Below the pieces are notes generated by a model that was not told where the DNA came from, did no database searches, and worked only from the letters and a program-made list of their open reading frames with translations. Shown here one piece after another: positions 1 through 8,338 of a stretch of 64,000 nucleotides of DNA. How positions within the stretch are numbered: the first letter of the stretch is position 1; every line of letters begins with the position of its first letter. The DNA is from CAVSEK01 sp963726975 (lineage in GTDB: Bacteria; Actinomycetota; Actinomycetes; Mycobacteriales; SCTD01): positions 434,001 through 498,000 of the forward strand of contig CAVSEK010000013.1 of assembly GCA_963726975.1 (NCBI GenBank), in the 5' to 3' direction. The position numbers and the translations under genes were made by a program.

Positions 1-1281
1 GCGCTGCGCGCCGGCGAGGTGCTGCTGTCGGGCGGGGTCGGAGCGGCGGAGGTCACGGCGGCGTGCACGTCGGTCGCCGAGGCGTCCGGCCTGACCGACG
101 TGGCGTGCGACATCACCTTCACGTCGCTCTCGCTGGCGGGCTCCGGCGGGCCGGGGCTGCCCCCGGTCAGCGAGATGCGCCTCGTCACGCAGCGCGAGCT
201 GGACTACACGCGCGTCACCGCCGTGCACGACCTCGTGTCGGAGCTCGTGGCGGGGCGGCTGGACCGCGACGCGGCGGAGCAGCTGCTCCGGGAGATCCGG
301 ACCGCGCGGCACCCGTACCGCTCCGAGGTCGTCCGCGGTGCCCGCGCGGTCCTCGCCGCGGCGGTGACCCTGCTGCTCGGCGGCGGCTGGGTGGTCGCCG
401 CGTCGGCCATCGTCGCGACCCTGGTCATCGACCTGGTGAACGGCCGCCTGGGGCGTGGCCGGCTGCCGGTCTTCTACCAGAACGTCGTCGGCGGGCTCCT
501 CGCGACGCTCGTCGCCATCGCGCTCGTCGCCGCCGGGGCCGCGGTGCGGCCGCCGCTGGTCGTGGCCGGCGGGATCGTGCTGCTGCTGCCCGGGGTCACC
601 CTGGTGGGCGCGGTGCAGGACGCGATCACGAGCTTCTACGTCACCGCCAGCGCGCGGGCCTTCGAGACGTTCCTGCTCACCACCGGGATCATCAGCGGCA
701 TCGCGATCGGCCTGTCGGTCGGGGTGCGGCTGGGCCTGCCGGTGCAGATCCCCGACCCCGACTTCACCGGCCTGGGGCGGGTCCCCGGGCAGCTGCTCGC
801 GGCCGCCGTCGTGTCGGCCAGCTTCGCCGTCGCCAACCACGCTCCCCGGCGCACGCTGCCCGTCGCCGGGCTGGCCGGTGCCGCGGGCTGGGGGACGCTC
901 GTCGGCGTGGGCGGCCTCGGCCTGTCCGCACCGATCGCCTCGGCCGCCGCGGCGCTCGTCATCGGCGCCGGCGCCGCTGTCCTCGGCCGCCGCCAGCGGG
1001 TACCGGCCCTGGTGCACGTCGCCGCGGGCATCGTCCCGCTGCTGCCGGGGCTCGCGATCTACCGGGGCCTGCGTGCGCTCGCGGAGGGCGACAGCGTGCG
1101 CGGCACGGCGCTGCTCGGGTCGGCGCTGGCCGTCGGGCTCGCGCTCGCGGCGGGGGCGCTGCTCGGGGAGTTCCTCGCCCGGCCGCCGGCGCGGGCCCGG
1201 GCCGGGCGCGAGCGGCGGCTGGCCGAGCTGCGCTGGACCGGGCCGCGGCGCCGCCGCGCTTCCCGGCTGCTCCACCCCTGA
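1..1281 (+). CDS. ThrE-type threonine/serine exporter family protein, 5' end outside window
   Basis: The reading frame is open from the first base, so the gene begins upstream; 426 residues are visible. The first ~100 residues look like the end of the soluble ThrE N-terminal domain (PF06738). After that come about ten hydrophobic segments of glycine/alanine-rich helices with a repeated LLPG motif (VLLLPGV and IVPLLPGL), as in the two membrane halves of ThrE (PF06738/PF12821). Family members export threonine and serine across the inner membrane. The C-terminus is a short basic tail. Substrate is inferred from the family only. A 15-bp tandem repeat follows the stop codon directly. Confidence 0.8.
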   Translation, partial: ALRAGEVLLSGGVGAAEVTAACTSVAEASGLTDVACDITFTSLSLAGSGGPGLPPVSEMRLVTQRELDYTRVTAVHDLVSELVAGRLDRDAAEQLLREIRTARHPYRSEVVRGARAVLAAAVTLLLGGGWVVAASAIVATLVIDLVNGRLGRGRLPVFYQNVVGGLLATLVAIALVAAGAAVRPPLVVAGGIVLLLPGVTLVGAVQDAITSFYVTASARAFETFLLTTGIISGIAIGLSVGVRLGLPVQIPDPDFTGLGRVPGQLLAAAVVSASFAVANHAPRRTLPVAGLAGAAGWGTLVGVGGLGLSAPIASAAAALVIGAGAAVLGRRQRVPALVHVAAGIVPLLPGLAIYRGLRALAEGDSVRGTALLGSALAVGLALAAGALLGEFLARPPARARAGRERRLAELRWTGPRRRRASRLLHP

Positions 1282-1341
1282 CCAGCCGACCCCTGTCCAG
1301 CCGACCCCTGACCAGCCGACCCCCGAGCAGCCGACCCGCGG
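1282..1341. repeat. 15-bp tandem repeat, about four units
   Basis: Four imperfect 15-bp units beginning CCAGCCGACCC start at 1282, 1297, 1312 and 1327, right after the TGA stop of the exporter gene. The units drift in their last four bases. No coding role is apparent. Confidence 0.8.
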
Positions 1342-1384
1342 CGGTGTGCGACGGTCCCCGTCGCACCCGACCCGAGGACGGCCC

Positions 1385-1423
1385 ATGACCAGCCCCCGCC
1401 CGACCGCCCCGGACGCCCGGTGA
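1385..1423 (+). CDS. possible 12-codon leader ORF overlapping the TSUP start
   Basis: An ATG at 1385, preceded by a GAGGA purine stretch, opens a 12-codon frame (MTSPRPTAPDAR) whose TGA stop overlaps the GTG start of the downstream permease in a GTGA arrangement. The permease start has no good ribosome-binding site of its own, so translational coupling is possible. The product could equally be meaningless; the proposal rests only on the RBS, the codon use and the overlap. Confidence 0.35.
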   Translation: MTSPRPTAPDAR

Positions 1424-2181
1424 CCCCGGCCGACGTCGTCCTGCTGGCCGGGGCCGGCCTGGCCGCCGGAGCCGTCAACGCGATGGCCGGCGGCGGCTCG
1501 CTCATCTCGTTCCCGGCGCTGCTCGCGGCGGGCTACCCCAGCGTGCAGGCGAACGTCACCAACACGGTCGCGCTCTTCCCGGGCTACCTCGGCAGCGTCC
1601 TCGGCGGTCGGCCCGAGCTCGAGGGGCAGGGTCGCCGGGTCCGCTCCCTGGCGCTGACGGCGGTGGTCGGCGCCGTCGGGGGAGCGGTGCTGCTGCTCAC
1701 CACGCCCGGCGACGTCTTCCGACGGGTCGTGCCGTTCCTCATCCTCGTCGCGTGCGCACTGCTGCTGGTGCAGCCGCGGCTCAAGGCCCTCGTCCAGCGG
1801 CGGACCGGGGTCGCGGGGGTCGCGCACGGCTCGGTCCCGCTGCAGGTGAGCGTCCTCCTCGCCTCGGTCTACGGCGCCTACTTCGGCGCGGGCCTGGGCG
1901 TGATGCTGCTGGGGCTGCTCGGCGTGTTCCTCGCCGAGGCGCTGCGCCAGGTGAACGCCCTCAAGAACGTGCTGTCGCTGGTGATCAACTCGGTCGCCCT
2001 GGTCGCGTTCGGGCTGTTCGGCCCGGTCGCCTGGTCGGCGGCGCTCGTCGTGGCCGTCGCCTCGGCGCTCGGCGGCTACGGCGGGGCGCGGCTGGCGACC
2101 CGCATCCCGGCCCCCGCGCTGCGGGCGGCGGTCGTGGCGTACGGCGTCGTCGTCGCGGTCGTGCTGCTGGTGCGCGGCTGA
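1420..2181 (+). CDS. TSUP (TauE/SafE) family sulfite/anion permease
   Basis: This 253-residue integral membrane protein has about eight predicted helices. It shows the TSUP hallmark near the N-terminus (AGAVNAMAGGGSLISFP, residues ~12-28) and its second-half counterpart (YFGAGLGVMLLG, residues ~148-160). TSUP proteins move sulfite, sulfonates or other small anions across the cytoplasmic membrane. The substrate here is unknown and no sulfur-metabolism gene sits next to it. The GTG start was chosen because it gives the full first helix and forms a GTGA overlap with the short upstream frame. It is convergent with the flavoenzyme gene downstream. Confidence 0.85.
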   Translation: MTPADVVLLAGAGLAAGAVNAMAGGGSLISFPALLAAGYPSVQANVTNTVALFPGYLGSVLGGRPELEGQGRRVRSLALTAVVGAVGGAVLLLTTPGDVFRRVVPFLILVACALLLVQPRLKALVQRRTGVAGVAHGSVPLQVSVLLASVYGAYFGAGLGVMLLGLLGVFLAEALRQVNALKNVLSLVINSVALVAFGLFGPVAWSAALVVAVASALGGYGGARLATRIPAPALRAAVVAYGVVVAVVLLVRG

Positions 2182-2268
2182 GTCCTGGGTCCCGGGTCGA
2201 GGCGCGGACCGGACCGCCGCCCGCGGCTGCGCCCCTGCCGAGGCCGGGGTCGCCGGCGGCGGCGGCGC

Positions 2269-3390
2269 TCACAGCGAGACGGCACCCGCCCGGCCCGCAC
2301 GGTGCTGCGCGAGCCGGAAGCGCGCCGGGACGTCGTCACGGCCGTCGACGAGACCCGCCACCAGCTCGCCGACCAGGGGCGCGAACTTGGCCCCGTGCCC
2401 GGAGCAGGGCGAGCACACGACCAGCCGGCCGACCCGGTCGAGCACGAAGTCCTCCGAGGGCGTCTCGGTGTAGAGGCAGGACGTCGACGAGAGCGGCTCC
2501 GGGTCCAGTCCGGGCAGCCACTGCTCGACGTACGTCGACAGCCGCTTCAGCGCGCCCGCCTCGACGTCGGCCCCGCGCAGCGCAGGGGTGCATGCCGCAC
2601 CGCCGCGGTGGTCGCCGAGCTTGCGGGCCTCGCCGTCGCCGCCGTCCGGGCCGCCGGCGAGGTGGTAGAACGCCGCGTCGGAGCGCTCGTGGATGACCGA
2701 CGGCCAGGCCGGCGCGGCCGGGTCGCGCCGGGGGAAGTGCGCGACGGTCTGCCGGCTGACCCGCAGGGGCGGCAGCTCGACCACGGGGGCCAGCAGGGCG
2801 CCCAGCCACGCGCCGGCGGCGACCACGACCGCGCCGGCCGACACGACCGACCCGTCCTCGAGGTGCACCTGCCCCTCGAGGCCGACGGTCACCGCCCGGG
2901 CGGGGGCCCGCACCTCGGCACCGTGCTGCCGGGCGAGGTCGACGAGGGCCGCCACCGCCCCCGCCGCGTCGACCGTGCCCGCCTGGGGGTGGTGCAGCAC
3001 GTCGCCGTCGAAGCGCATCCCCGGCCAGCGCCGGGCGGCCTCGCTGCCGGGCATCAGCTCGGCCCCGACGCCGTGCTCGCGCAGCAGCGCGGCGAGCCGC
3101 GGCAGGTCGCGCTCGGGCCCGTGGTCGAGCCCGCCGAGCATCCGCAGCAGCGACCGACCGGACGCCTGCTCCAGCTCGCGCCAGAGCTCGAACGCCTGCC
3201 CGGTCAGCCCGACGTAGAGCCCGTCGCCGTACGCCCGCCGCACGATGCGGGCGGTGCCGTGCGACGACCCGTGCTCGTGCGCCGGGGCCAGCTGCTCGAG
3301 CAGGAGCACCGAGCGGCCGCGCCGGGACAGCGACCAGGCGGCCGCGGACCCGGCGAGCCCGGCGCCGACGACCACCACGTCGTACGTCAT
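2269..3390 (-). CDS. FAD-dependent monomeric sarcosine oxidase / N-methyltryptophan oxidase-like protein
   Basis: This 373-residue DAO-family flavoenzyme starts directly with the FAD-binding Rossmann motif VVVGAGLAGSAAAW (residues ~5-18). Near the C-terminus it has SSTSCLYTETPSEDF, which matches the segment of monomeric sarcosine oxidases where a cysteine binds FAD covalently. These enzymes oxidise N-methyl groups of amino acids, releasing formaldehyde and hydrogen peroxide. The ATG at 3390 was preferred over in-frame upstream starts because the Rossmann strand begins right after it and family length is ~370-390. It is divergent from the MFS gene, with the palindromic operator between them. 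Exact substrate unknown. Confidence 0.85.
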   Translation of the reverse strand: MTYDVVVVGAGLAGSAAAWSLSRRGRSVLLLEQLAPAHEHGSSHGTARIVRRAYGDGLYVGLTGQAFELWRELEQASGRSLLRMLGGLDHGPERDLPRLAALLREHGVGAELMPGSEAARRWPGMRFDGDVLHHPQAGTVDAAGAVAALVDLARQHGAEVRAPARAVTVGLEGQVHLEDGSVVSAGAVVVAAGAWLGALLAPVVELPPLRVSRQTVAHFPRRDPAAPAWPSVIHERSDAAFYHLAGGPDGGDGEARKLGDHRGGAACTPALRGADVEAGALKRLSTYVEQWLPGLDPEPLSSTSCLYTETPSEDFVLDRVGRLVVCSPCSGHGAKFAPLVGELVAGLVDGRDDVPARFRLAQHRAGRAGAVSL

Positions 3391-3509
3391 GCCGGGACGG
3401 TACGACGCCAGGACCACGGCCGGACGGACCTCGCCGGACCCTGCATCCCGCGGGGGGTCCCGGTGCCCGTGCTGTCTCGTCCGCCACTCGCGCAGCCAGA
3501 TGTCACCAA

Positions 3510-3525
3510 CCGATGACATCATCGG
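3510..3525. promoter_or_regulatory. probable TetR operator upstream of the MFS gene
   Basis: A 16-bp palindrome, CCGATGA-CA-TCATCGG, has two perfect 7-bp arms and lies 31 bases before the MFS start. It is interlocked with a second inverted repeat, GATGTCA (3499-3505) with TGACATC (3514-3520). Size and position fit the operator of the TetR regulator encoded just after the MFS gene. Binding is inferred. Confidence 0.6.
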
Positions 3526-3556
3526 GTGACCGACCGCAGAGAGGCAGGCGCACCGC

Positions 3557-5041
3557 ATGACCCCGCAGAGCACCCCGTCCGTCGCCGGCCCACGGGAGCG
3601 GCTGCTCGTCCCCGTGCTCGTCTACCTCGGCACCGTCGTCGCGGTCGTCAGCAGCCTCGGGGCCCCGCTCGTGCCGACGATCGCTGCCGAGACGCACGTG
3701 TCGCTCGCCGACGCGCAGTGGTCGCTGACCATCAGCCTGCTGCTCGGCGCCGTCGCGACGCCGACCATGGGCCGGCTCGGCGACGGCCGGCACCGACGGG
3801 CGGTCGTGCTCGGGGCGCTCGGGGTGGTCCTCGTCGGCTGCGTGCTGGCGGCGCTGCCGCTGTCCTTCTCCTGGCTGCTCGTCGGTCGCGGGCTCATGGG
3901 GATCGGGCTCGGGCTGACCCCGCTGGCGATGGCCACGGCGCGGGACGCGCTGGCCGCCGACCGCTCGCACCGCACGGTGGCGATGCTCTCGATCACGGCC
4001 GTCGCGGGGATCGGCCTGGGCTACCCGCTCACCGGGGTCATCGCCGAGCAGCTCTCCTTCCGAGCGGCCTTCTGGGTCGGCGCGGCCATCGCCGCCGTCG
4101 CGCTCGTCGCCGCCGCCTCCGCCGTGCCCTCGACCCGCGACCGGGCGCCGCAGCACCTCGACGTCGCCGGCGCCGTCCTGCTGGGGCTCGGCCTCGCCGG
4201 GCTGCTGCTGTCGCTGTCCGAGCTCGAGGTGTGGAGCACGGCCCGGCTCACCACGGTCGTCGTCGCGTCGGTGCTGCTGCTGGTGGTCTGGGTGCGCCAC
4301 GAGCTGCGTACGGCCGAGCCGCTCGTCGACCTGCGGCTCGTGCGGCACCGCACCGTGCTCACCGCCGACGTCACCGCCCTGCTCGCCGGGCTGGGGATGT
4401 ACGTCGTCATCTCGCTGGTCATCCGCTTCGTGCAGACGCCGCCGAGCACGGGCTACGGCTTCGGGGCGAGCGTGGTGGTGGCCGGCTTCGTGCTGCTGCC
4501 GTTCTCGGTGATGTCGGTCGCGGCGAGCCGCGTCGCGCCGCTGCTCGGCCGGCGGGTGGGGGAGCGGGCGGTCCTGCCGGTCGGCTGCGCGGTCTTCATC
4601 GTCGCCGAGCTCGTGTTCGTGCTGGACCGCAGCCACCTGTGGCAGGTCTTCCTCGTCATGGGCATCGCCGGTCTCGGCGTGGGCTGCACGTTCGCCGCCC
4701 TGCCCGCGCTGGTCGTGCGCTCCGTGCCCTCCTCCGAGACGGGCAGCGCGATGAGCTTCAACCAGGTGCTGCGCTACGTCGGCTACTCCACCGGCAGCGC
4801 GCTGTCGGCGACCGTCCTCGAGGCGCACACCGGCGTCGGCGAGACGCTGCCCTCGTCGGCCGGCTACACCGTCGCCGCGCTGATCGGCATGGCCGTGCTC
4901 GCGCTCGCCGGCGTGCTCAGCGCCGTCCTGCCCGGCCGCGGCGGGGACGCCCTCGACCCCGCCCGCGCGGAGGAGCTCGCGGAGCAGAGCCTGGTCGACG
5001 GCGTCCCGCAGGCCTCCGCCCTCGCGGCCCGGGCGGGCTGA
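3557..5041 (+). CDS. MFS transporter, drug-efflux type
   Basis: This 494-residue major facilitator has 12-14 hydrophobic segments, with the first helix starting near residue 17. The conserved loop-2 motif appears as GRLGDGRHRRAVV (residues ~74-86). The GLGLTPLAMATARDAL segment near residue 115 corresponds to antiporter-type helices of the EmrB/QacA group. It probably expels a toxic compound using the proton gradient. The TetR gene begins two bases after its stop codon, so the pair is very likely one transcript controlled by the palindrome in the promoter region. The pumped compound cannot be predicted. Confidence 0.85.
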   Translation: MTPQSTPSVAGPRERLLVPVLVYLGTVVAVVSSLGAPLVPTIAAETHVSLADAQWSLTISLLLGAVATPTMGRLGDGRHRRAVVLGALGVVLVGCVLAALPLSFSWLLVGRGLMGIGLGLTPLAMATARDALAADRSHRTVAMLSITAVAGIGLGYPLTGVIAEQLSFRAAFWVGAAIAAVALVAAASAVPSTRDRAPQHLDVAGAVLLGLGLAGLLLSLSELEVWSTARLTTVVVASVLLLVVWVRHELRTAEPLVDLRLVRHRTVLTADVTALLAGLGMYVVISLVIRFVQTPPSTGYGFGASVVVAGFVLLPFSVMSVAASRVAPLLGRRVGERAVLPVGCAVFIVAELVFVLDRSHLWQVFLVMGIAGLGVGCTFAALPALVVRSVPSSETGSAMSFNQVLRYVGYSTGSALSATVLEAHTGVGETLPSSAGYTVAALIGMAVLALAGVLSAVLPGRGGDALDPARAEELAEQSLVDGVPQASALAARAG

Positions 5042-5043
5042 GC

Positions 5044-5574
5044 GTGCGCGGCCAGGCCCGCGACCGGCTGCTCGCGGCGGCGGTCGAGCTCTTCGCCGAG
5101 CGCGGGTACGACCGCACGACCACCCGCGACCTCGCCGACCGGGCCGGCGTCGACGCCAGCCTCATCGCGCGGTACTTCGGCAGCAAGGCCGGGATCTACG
5201 TCGAGGCGCTGCGCGCGGAGCTCGGCGAGGAGGCGCCGCCGGACCTGCTCCAGCCCGGTCGCACCCGCTCCCTGCTCGCCCGGCACGACGCCCGCGGGCC
5301 CGGTCCCGTCGTGCAGAGCGCCGTCCGCTCCCACGACGACCCCGCGCTCCGCGACGAGGCGCGGTCGGCCCTGCGGGCCCGGCTGGTCGAGCCGTTGCGC
5401 GACCGCTTCGCCGCCTCGGGCCTCGACCGGCCGCAGCTGCGCGCCGAGGTCGCGGTCGCGGCGTACGTCGGCGTCGTGCTCAGCCGGGCCTCCGGCGCCT
5501 TCGCCGAGCTCGCCGCGGTGCCGACCGACGAGCTGGCGGACCTGCTCGTCGAGCTGCTCGCGCCGCCGGTCTGA
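5044..5574 (+). CDS. TetR/AcrR family transcriptional regulator
   Basis: This 176-residue protein has an N-terminal TetR DNA-binding domain. The helix-turn-helix lies at residues ~8-50 (AAAVELFAERGYDRTTTRDL, then VDASLIARYFGSKAGIY). The C-terminal ligand domain is short and alanine-rich, with no recognisable ligand pocket. The GTG start lies two bases after the MFS stop codon, which implies translational coupling and local autoregulation of the pump. It most likely binds the CCGATGA...TCATCGG palindrome at 3510-3525 and is released by the pump's substrate. It is slightly shorter than typical TetR proteins (190-220 residues). Confidence 0.85.
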   Translation: MRGQARDRLLAAAVELFAERGYDRTTTRDLADRAGVDASLIARYFGSKAGIYVEALRAELGEEAPPDLLQPGRTRSLLARHDARGPGPVVQSAVRSHDDPALRDEARSALRARLVEPLRDRFAASGLDRPQLRAEVAVAAYVGVVLSRASGAFAELAAVPTDELADLLVELLAPPV

Positions 5575-5630
5575 GCGTCGCCCCTCTCGACCGCAGCCAC
5601 GGCACGGGAACCGCCCGGATCGCCGACGCC

Positions 5631-5798
5631 TCAGCCGCCCGGGCCCTCGGGCGACGCCACGAGCCGGGTGCGGGCGAGGTCCTCCGGCGCGAGGTAGTCG
5701 CGAGGGGGGTCGACCTCCTGCGTCTCGACCTGCTGCTCGCGCGGCACGCGGACGCTGTCCTCCAGCGAGGCCAGCGACTGCTGGTACGGGTGCTCCAC
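5631..5798 (-). CDS. small hypothetical protein, 55 residues
   Basis: A short acidic frame starts at a GTG (VEHPYQQSLASLEDSVRV) and ends in TGA. Nearly every third base is G or C and codon use matches the neighbouring genes, which argues for a real gene. A GGGAG stretch lies about 12 bases before the start, rather far for a strong ribosome-binding site. No signal peptide, membrane segment or known motif is seen. It sits between the convergent tetR gene and tRNA-Leu. Confidence 0.5.
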   Translation of the reverse strand: MEHPYQQSLASLEDSVRVPREQQVETQEVDPPRDYLAPEDLARTRLVASPEGPGG

Positions 5799-5893
5799 GC
5801 CAGCAGCATGCGCTCCCGGCCCGCGGGAGGCCAGCACTGCTGACCGCGGTCCCGACGACGCTGGACGCCCGGTCCACGATCGCCCGTCGCGAG

Positions 5894-5979
5894 TGTCCGA
5901 GGGGGGACTTGAACCCCCATTCCCCGTAAAGGGAACTAGCACCTCAAGCTAGCGCGTCTGCCAATTCCGCCACCCGGAC
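5894..5979 (-). tRNA. tRNA-Leu, anticodon GAG
   Basis: The reverse strand folds as an 86-nt class II tRNA. The acceptor stem is GTCCGGG paired with CTCGGAC plus discriminator A. The anticodon stem CTAGC/GCTAG encloses TTGAGGT with anticodon GAG. It has a long variable arm (TTCCCTTTACGGGAA region) and the T-arm sequence GGGTTCAAGTCC. CCA is not encoded. It reads CTC/CTT leucine codons, and CTC is very common in this genome. Confidence 0.97.
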
Positions 5980-6063
5980 AGGTGTGCCGCCACCTCGCGG
6001 CGCGGCCCGGTCAGCATAGCGAAGCCTCTTCCCGGCCCACCTCGACCGGGCCATGCTCCCGTC

Positions 6064-6876
6064 ATGAGCACCGCGCAGGACGCCGTCTGGTCGGGATCGA
6101 TGCCGCAGGAGTACGACGACGGGCTCGGCGACGTGCTCTTCCGCCCGCCCGCGCGGCACACCGCCGAGCGCCTCGCCGCGCTGCTCCCGGGCGGCGGCCG
6201 CGTGCTCGAGCTGGCCGCCGGCACCGGGATCGTCACCGCCGAGCTGGTCCGGCTGCCCGGCGTCGAGGTGACCGCGACCGACCTCAACCCGGGGATGGTG
6301 GCGTACGGCGCCGCGCGGGTGCCTGCGGCGACCTGGCGCGCCGCGGACGCGCTCGCCCTCGACGAGGCCGACGGGGCGTACGACGCGGTGGTCTGCCAGT
6401 TCGGCGTCATGTTCTTCCCGGACCGGGTGCGGGGGATGGCCGAGGCCCGCCGCGTCCTGAGGCCGGGCGGCGTGCTGGTCGTCACGAGCTGGGACGCGGT
6501 GCGGGACAGCAACGACGTGACGCGCGCGCTCGTCGAGGCGCTCGAGGAGGTGCTGCCGGACGACCCGCCCGACTTCCCCGTGCGGGTGCCGCACGGCTAC
6601 TGCGACCCGGCACGGCTGGCCGCCGATCTGCAGGCGGCCGGGCTGCGGGACGTCGAGGTCCGCGTCGTCGAGCGGACCGGCGGGGCGCGCTCCGCCGACG
6701 TCCTCGCCCGCGGGTTCACCCGCGGCACCCCGCTGCGGGCCGAGCTCGCTGCCCGCGGCGACCTCGACGCGCTGCAGGCGGCGCTGGCCGGTGCCCTGCG
6801 GCGGCGGCTGGGCGACGGACCGGTCAGCGGCCGGCTGCGCTGGCTGGAGGCGGTCGCCGGCGCACCCGGGGACTAG
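6064..6876 (+). CDS. class I SAM-dependent methyltransferase
   Basis: This 270-residue protein has the Rossmann methyltransferase signature. Motif I is VLELAAGTGIVTAEL (residues ~46-60), an acidic strand follows (VEVTATDLNPGMV), then DAVVCQFGVMFFPD and the post-motif VLRPGGVLVVTSWD. This is the UbiE/COQ5-like Methyltransf_11/25 type. The methyl acceptor cannot be told. The peptidase gene begins 34 bases downstream; a TAGCGT box at the end of this gene could be its promoter. The divergent neighbour on the reverse strand is tRNA-Leu. Confidence 0.85.
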   Translation: MSTAQDAVWSGSMPQEYDDGLGDVLFRPPARHTAERLAALLPGGGRVLELAAGTGIVTAELVRLPGVEVTATDLNPGMVAYGAARVPAATWRAADALALDEADGAYDAVVCQFGVMFFPDRVRGMAEARRVLRPGGVLVVTSWDAVRDSNDVTRALVEALEEVLPDDPPDFPVRVPHGYCDPARLAADLQAAGLRDVEVRVVERTGGARSADVLARGFTRGTPLRAELAARGDLDALQAALAGALRRRLGDGPVSGRLRWLEAVAGAPGD

Positions 6877-6910
6877 CGTGCGCGGCACCCCGACGACCCG
6901 AGGAGTGCCC

Positions 6911-8212
6911 GTGCCGGACGCCCAGGACGAGGTCGTCGACCTCTGCCGCGACCTGATCCGCTTCGAGAGCGTCAACGACGGGACCGGACGGGGCAAGGGC
7001 GAGCGCGAGGCGGCGGAGTACGTCGCGGAGAAGCTCGCCGAGGTCGGGCTGGAGCCGCAGCTGTTCGAGTCGGCGCCCGGCCGGGCGAGCGTCGTCGCGC
7101 GCGTCGAGGGCGAGGACCGCAGCCGCGACGCGCTGCTCGTCCACGGCCACCTGGACGTCGTGCCGGCCGAGCCGAAGGAGTGGACGTACGACCCGTTCGC
7201 CGCCGAGGTCGCGGACGGGTGCGTGTGGGGGCGCGGCGCCGTCGACATGCTCGACATGGACGCCATGACGCTGGCGGTCGTCCGCGACCGGCTGCGCACG
7301 GGGCGCAAGCCGCCGCGCGACGTCGTGCTCGCCTTCGTCGCCGACGAGGAGGCCGGCGGCGTCTTCGGCGCGCAGTGGCTGGTGGAGAACCAGCCGCAGC
7401 TGTTCGAGGGCTGCACCGAGGCGATCAGCGAGGTCGGCGGCTTCAGCCTGTCGGTGGACGACGACGTGCGCCTCTACATGATCGAGACCGCGCAGAAGGG
7501 GATGGGGTGGCTGCGCCTCACCGCCGAGGGCAAGGCCGGGCACGGCTCGATGCTGTCGACCGACAACGCCGTGACCGAGCTGTGCGAGGCGGTCGCCCGG
7601 CTCGGCCGCCACACCTTCCCGATGCACCTCACCAAGACGGTGCAGCGCTTCCTCGCCGAGGTCAGCGACGCCTTCGGCGTCGACCTCGACCCGAACGACC
7701 TCGACCAGGTCTACCGCGTGCTCGGTCCGATGGCCCGCATCGTCGGCGCCACCCTGCGCAACACCGCCAACCCGACGATGCTCGACGCCGGCTACAAGCA
7801 CAACGTCATCCCCGGCCGCGCGTCGGCGATGGTCGACGGGCGCTTCCTGCCCGGCTTCGAGGACGACTGGGAGCGCGAGCTCGACGAGGTGCTCGGCGAC
7901 CGCATCACCCGCGAGTACGTCCACTACGACATCGCGCTCGAGACCGAGTTCGAGGGCGCGCTCGTCGAGGCGATGGTCGCGTCGCTGAAGGCGGAGGACC
8001 CGGGCGCGCGGCCCGTGCCGTACGCGCTGTCCGGCGGCACCGACGCCAAGAGCTTCAGCCGGCTGGGCATCCGGGGGTTCGGCTTCGCGCCGCTGCGGCT
8101 GCCCGGCGACCTGGACTTCAGCGGGATGTTCCACGGCGTCGACGAGCGGGTGCCGCTCGACGCGCTGCGCTTCGGCGTGCGCGTGCTGGACCGTTTCCTG
8201 GACGCCTGCTGA
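6911..8212 (+). CDS. M20/M25/M40 family zinc metallohydrolase
   Basis: This 433-residue cytosolic hydrolase belongs to the ArgE/DapE/CPG2 clan. HGHLDVVP (residues ~78-85) carries the first zinc histidine and catalytic aspartate. GRGAVDMLDMD supplies the bridging aspartate. DEEAGG (residues 145-150) holds the general-base glutamate pair. KAGHGSMLS belongs to the dimerisation lid, and a late histidine occurs in GMFHGVDE. Such enzymes cleave dipeptides or N-acyl amino acids; the substrate is unassigned. The GTG at 6911 was chosen because an AGGAG lies at 6901-6905 and the family's N-terminal helix follows. Confidence 0.88.
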   Translation: MPDAQDEVVDLCRDLIRFESVNDGTGRGKGEREAAEYVAEKLAEVGLEPQLFESAPGRASVVARVEGEDRSRDALLVHGHLDVVPAEPKEWTYDPFAAEVADGCVWGRGAVDMLDMDAMTLAVVRDRLRTGRKPPRDVVLAFVADEEAGGVFGAQWLVENQPQLFEGCTEAISEVGGFSLSVDDDVRLYMIETAQKGMGWLRLTAEGKAGHGSMLSTDNAVTELCEAVARLGRHTFPMHLTKTVQRFLAEVSDAFGVDLDPNDLDQVYRVLGPMARIVGATLRNTANPTMLDAGYKHNVIPGRASAMVDGRFLPGFEDDWERELDEVLGDRITREYVHYDIALETEFEGALVEAMVASLKAEDPGARPVPYALSGGTDAKSFSRLGIRGFGFAPLRLPGDLDFSGMFHGVDERVPLDALRFGVRVLDRFLDAC

Positions 8213-8250
8213 CCCGTGTGACCGGTCAGGAATGACCATGGCCCCCGGCA

Positions 8251-8325
8251 GGGAGCAGGCGCACCGTCGACGGCGGGAGCGCCGCGGTGCGGGCGACCGT
8301 CGCCTGCGGTCCGGCGACTGCTCCC
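8251..8325 (+). promoter_or_regulatory. structured 5' leader before the DUF1059-SnoaL gene
   Basis: GGGAGCAG at 8251-8258 can pair perfectly with CTGCTCCC at 8318-8325, closing a ~59-base interior that holds further complementary pieces (CACCG/CGGTG and GCGAC/GTCGC). The closing stem ends just before the GAGGGGGGA ribosome-binding site of the next gene. It resembles a translation-controlling leader, but no known riboswitch class is recognised and GC-rich DNA pairs easily. Confidence 0.4.
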
Positions 8326-8338
8326 GAGGGGGGACGCC

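Noticed and set aside
2182..2268. Terminator hairpin between the TSUP and flavoenzyme genes
   Set aside because: Only weak, overlapping GC-rich complementarities are present; no single convincing stem.
3526..4990. Forward frame running into the tetR gene, suggesting a fusion
   Set aside because: The upstream portion is a shifted reading of the MFS gene (Arg/Ala-rich). The TetR protein starts at the GTG at 5044.
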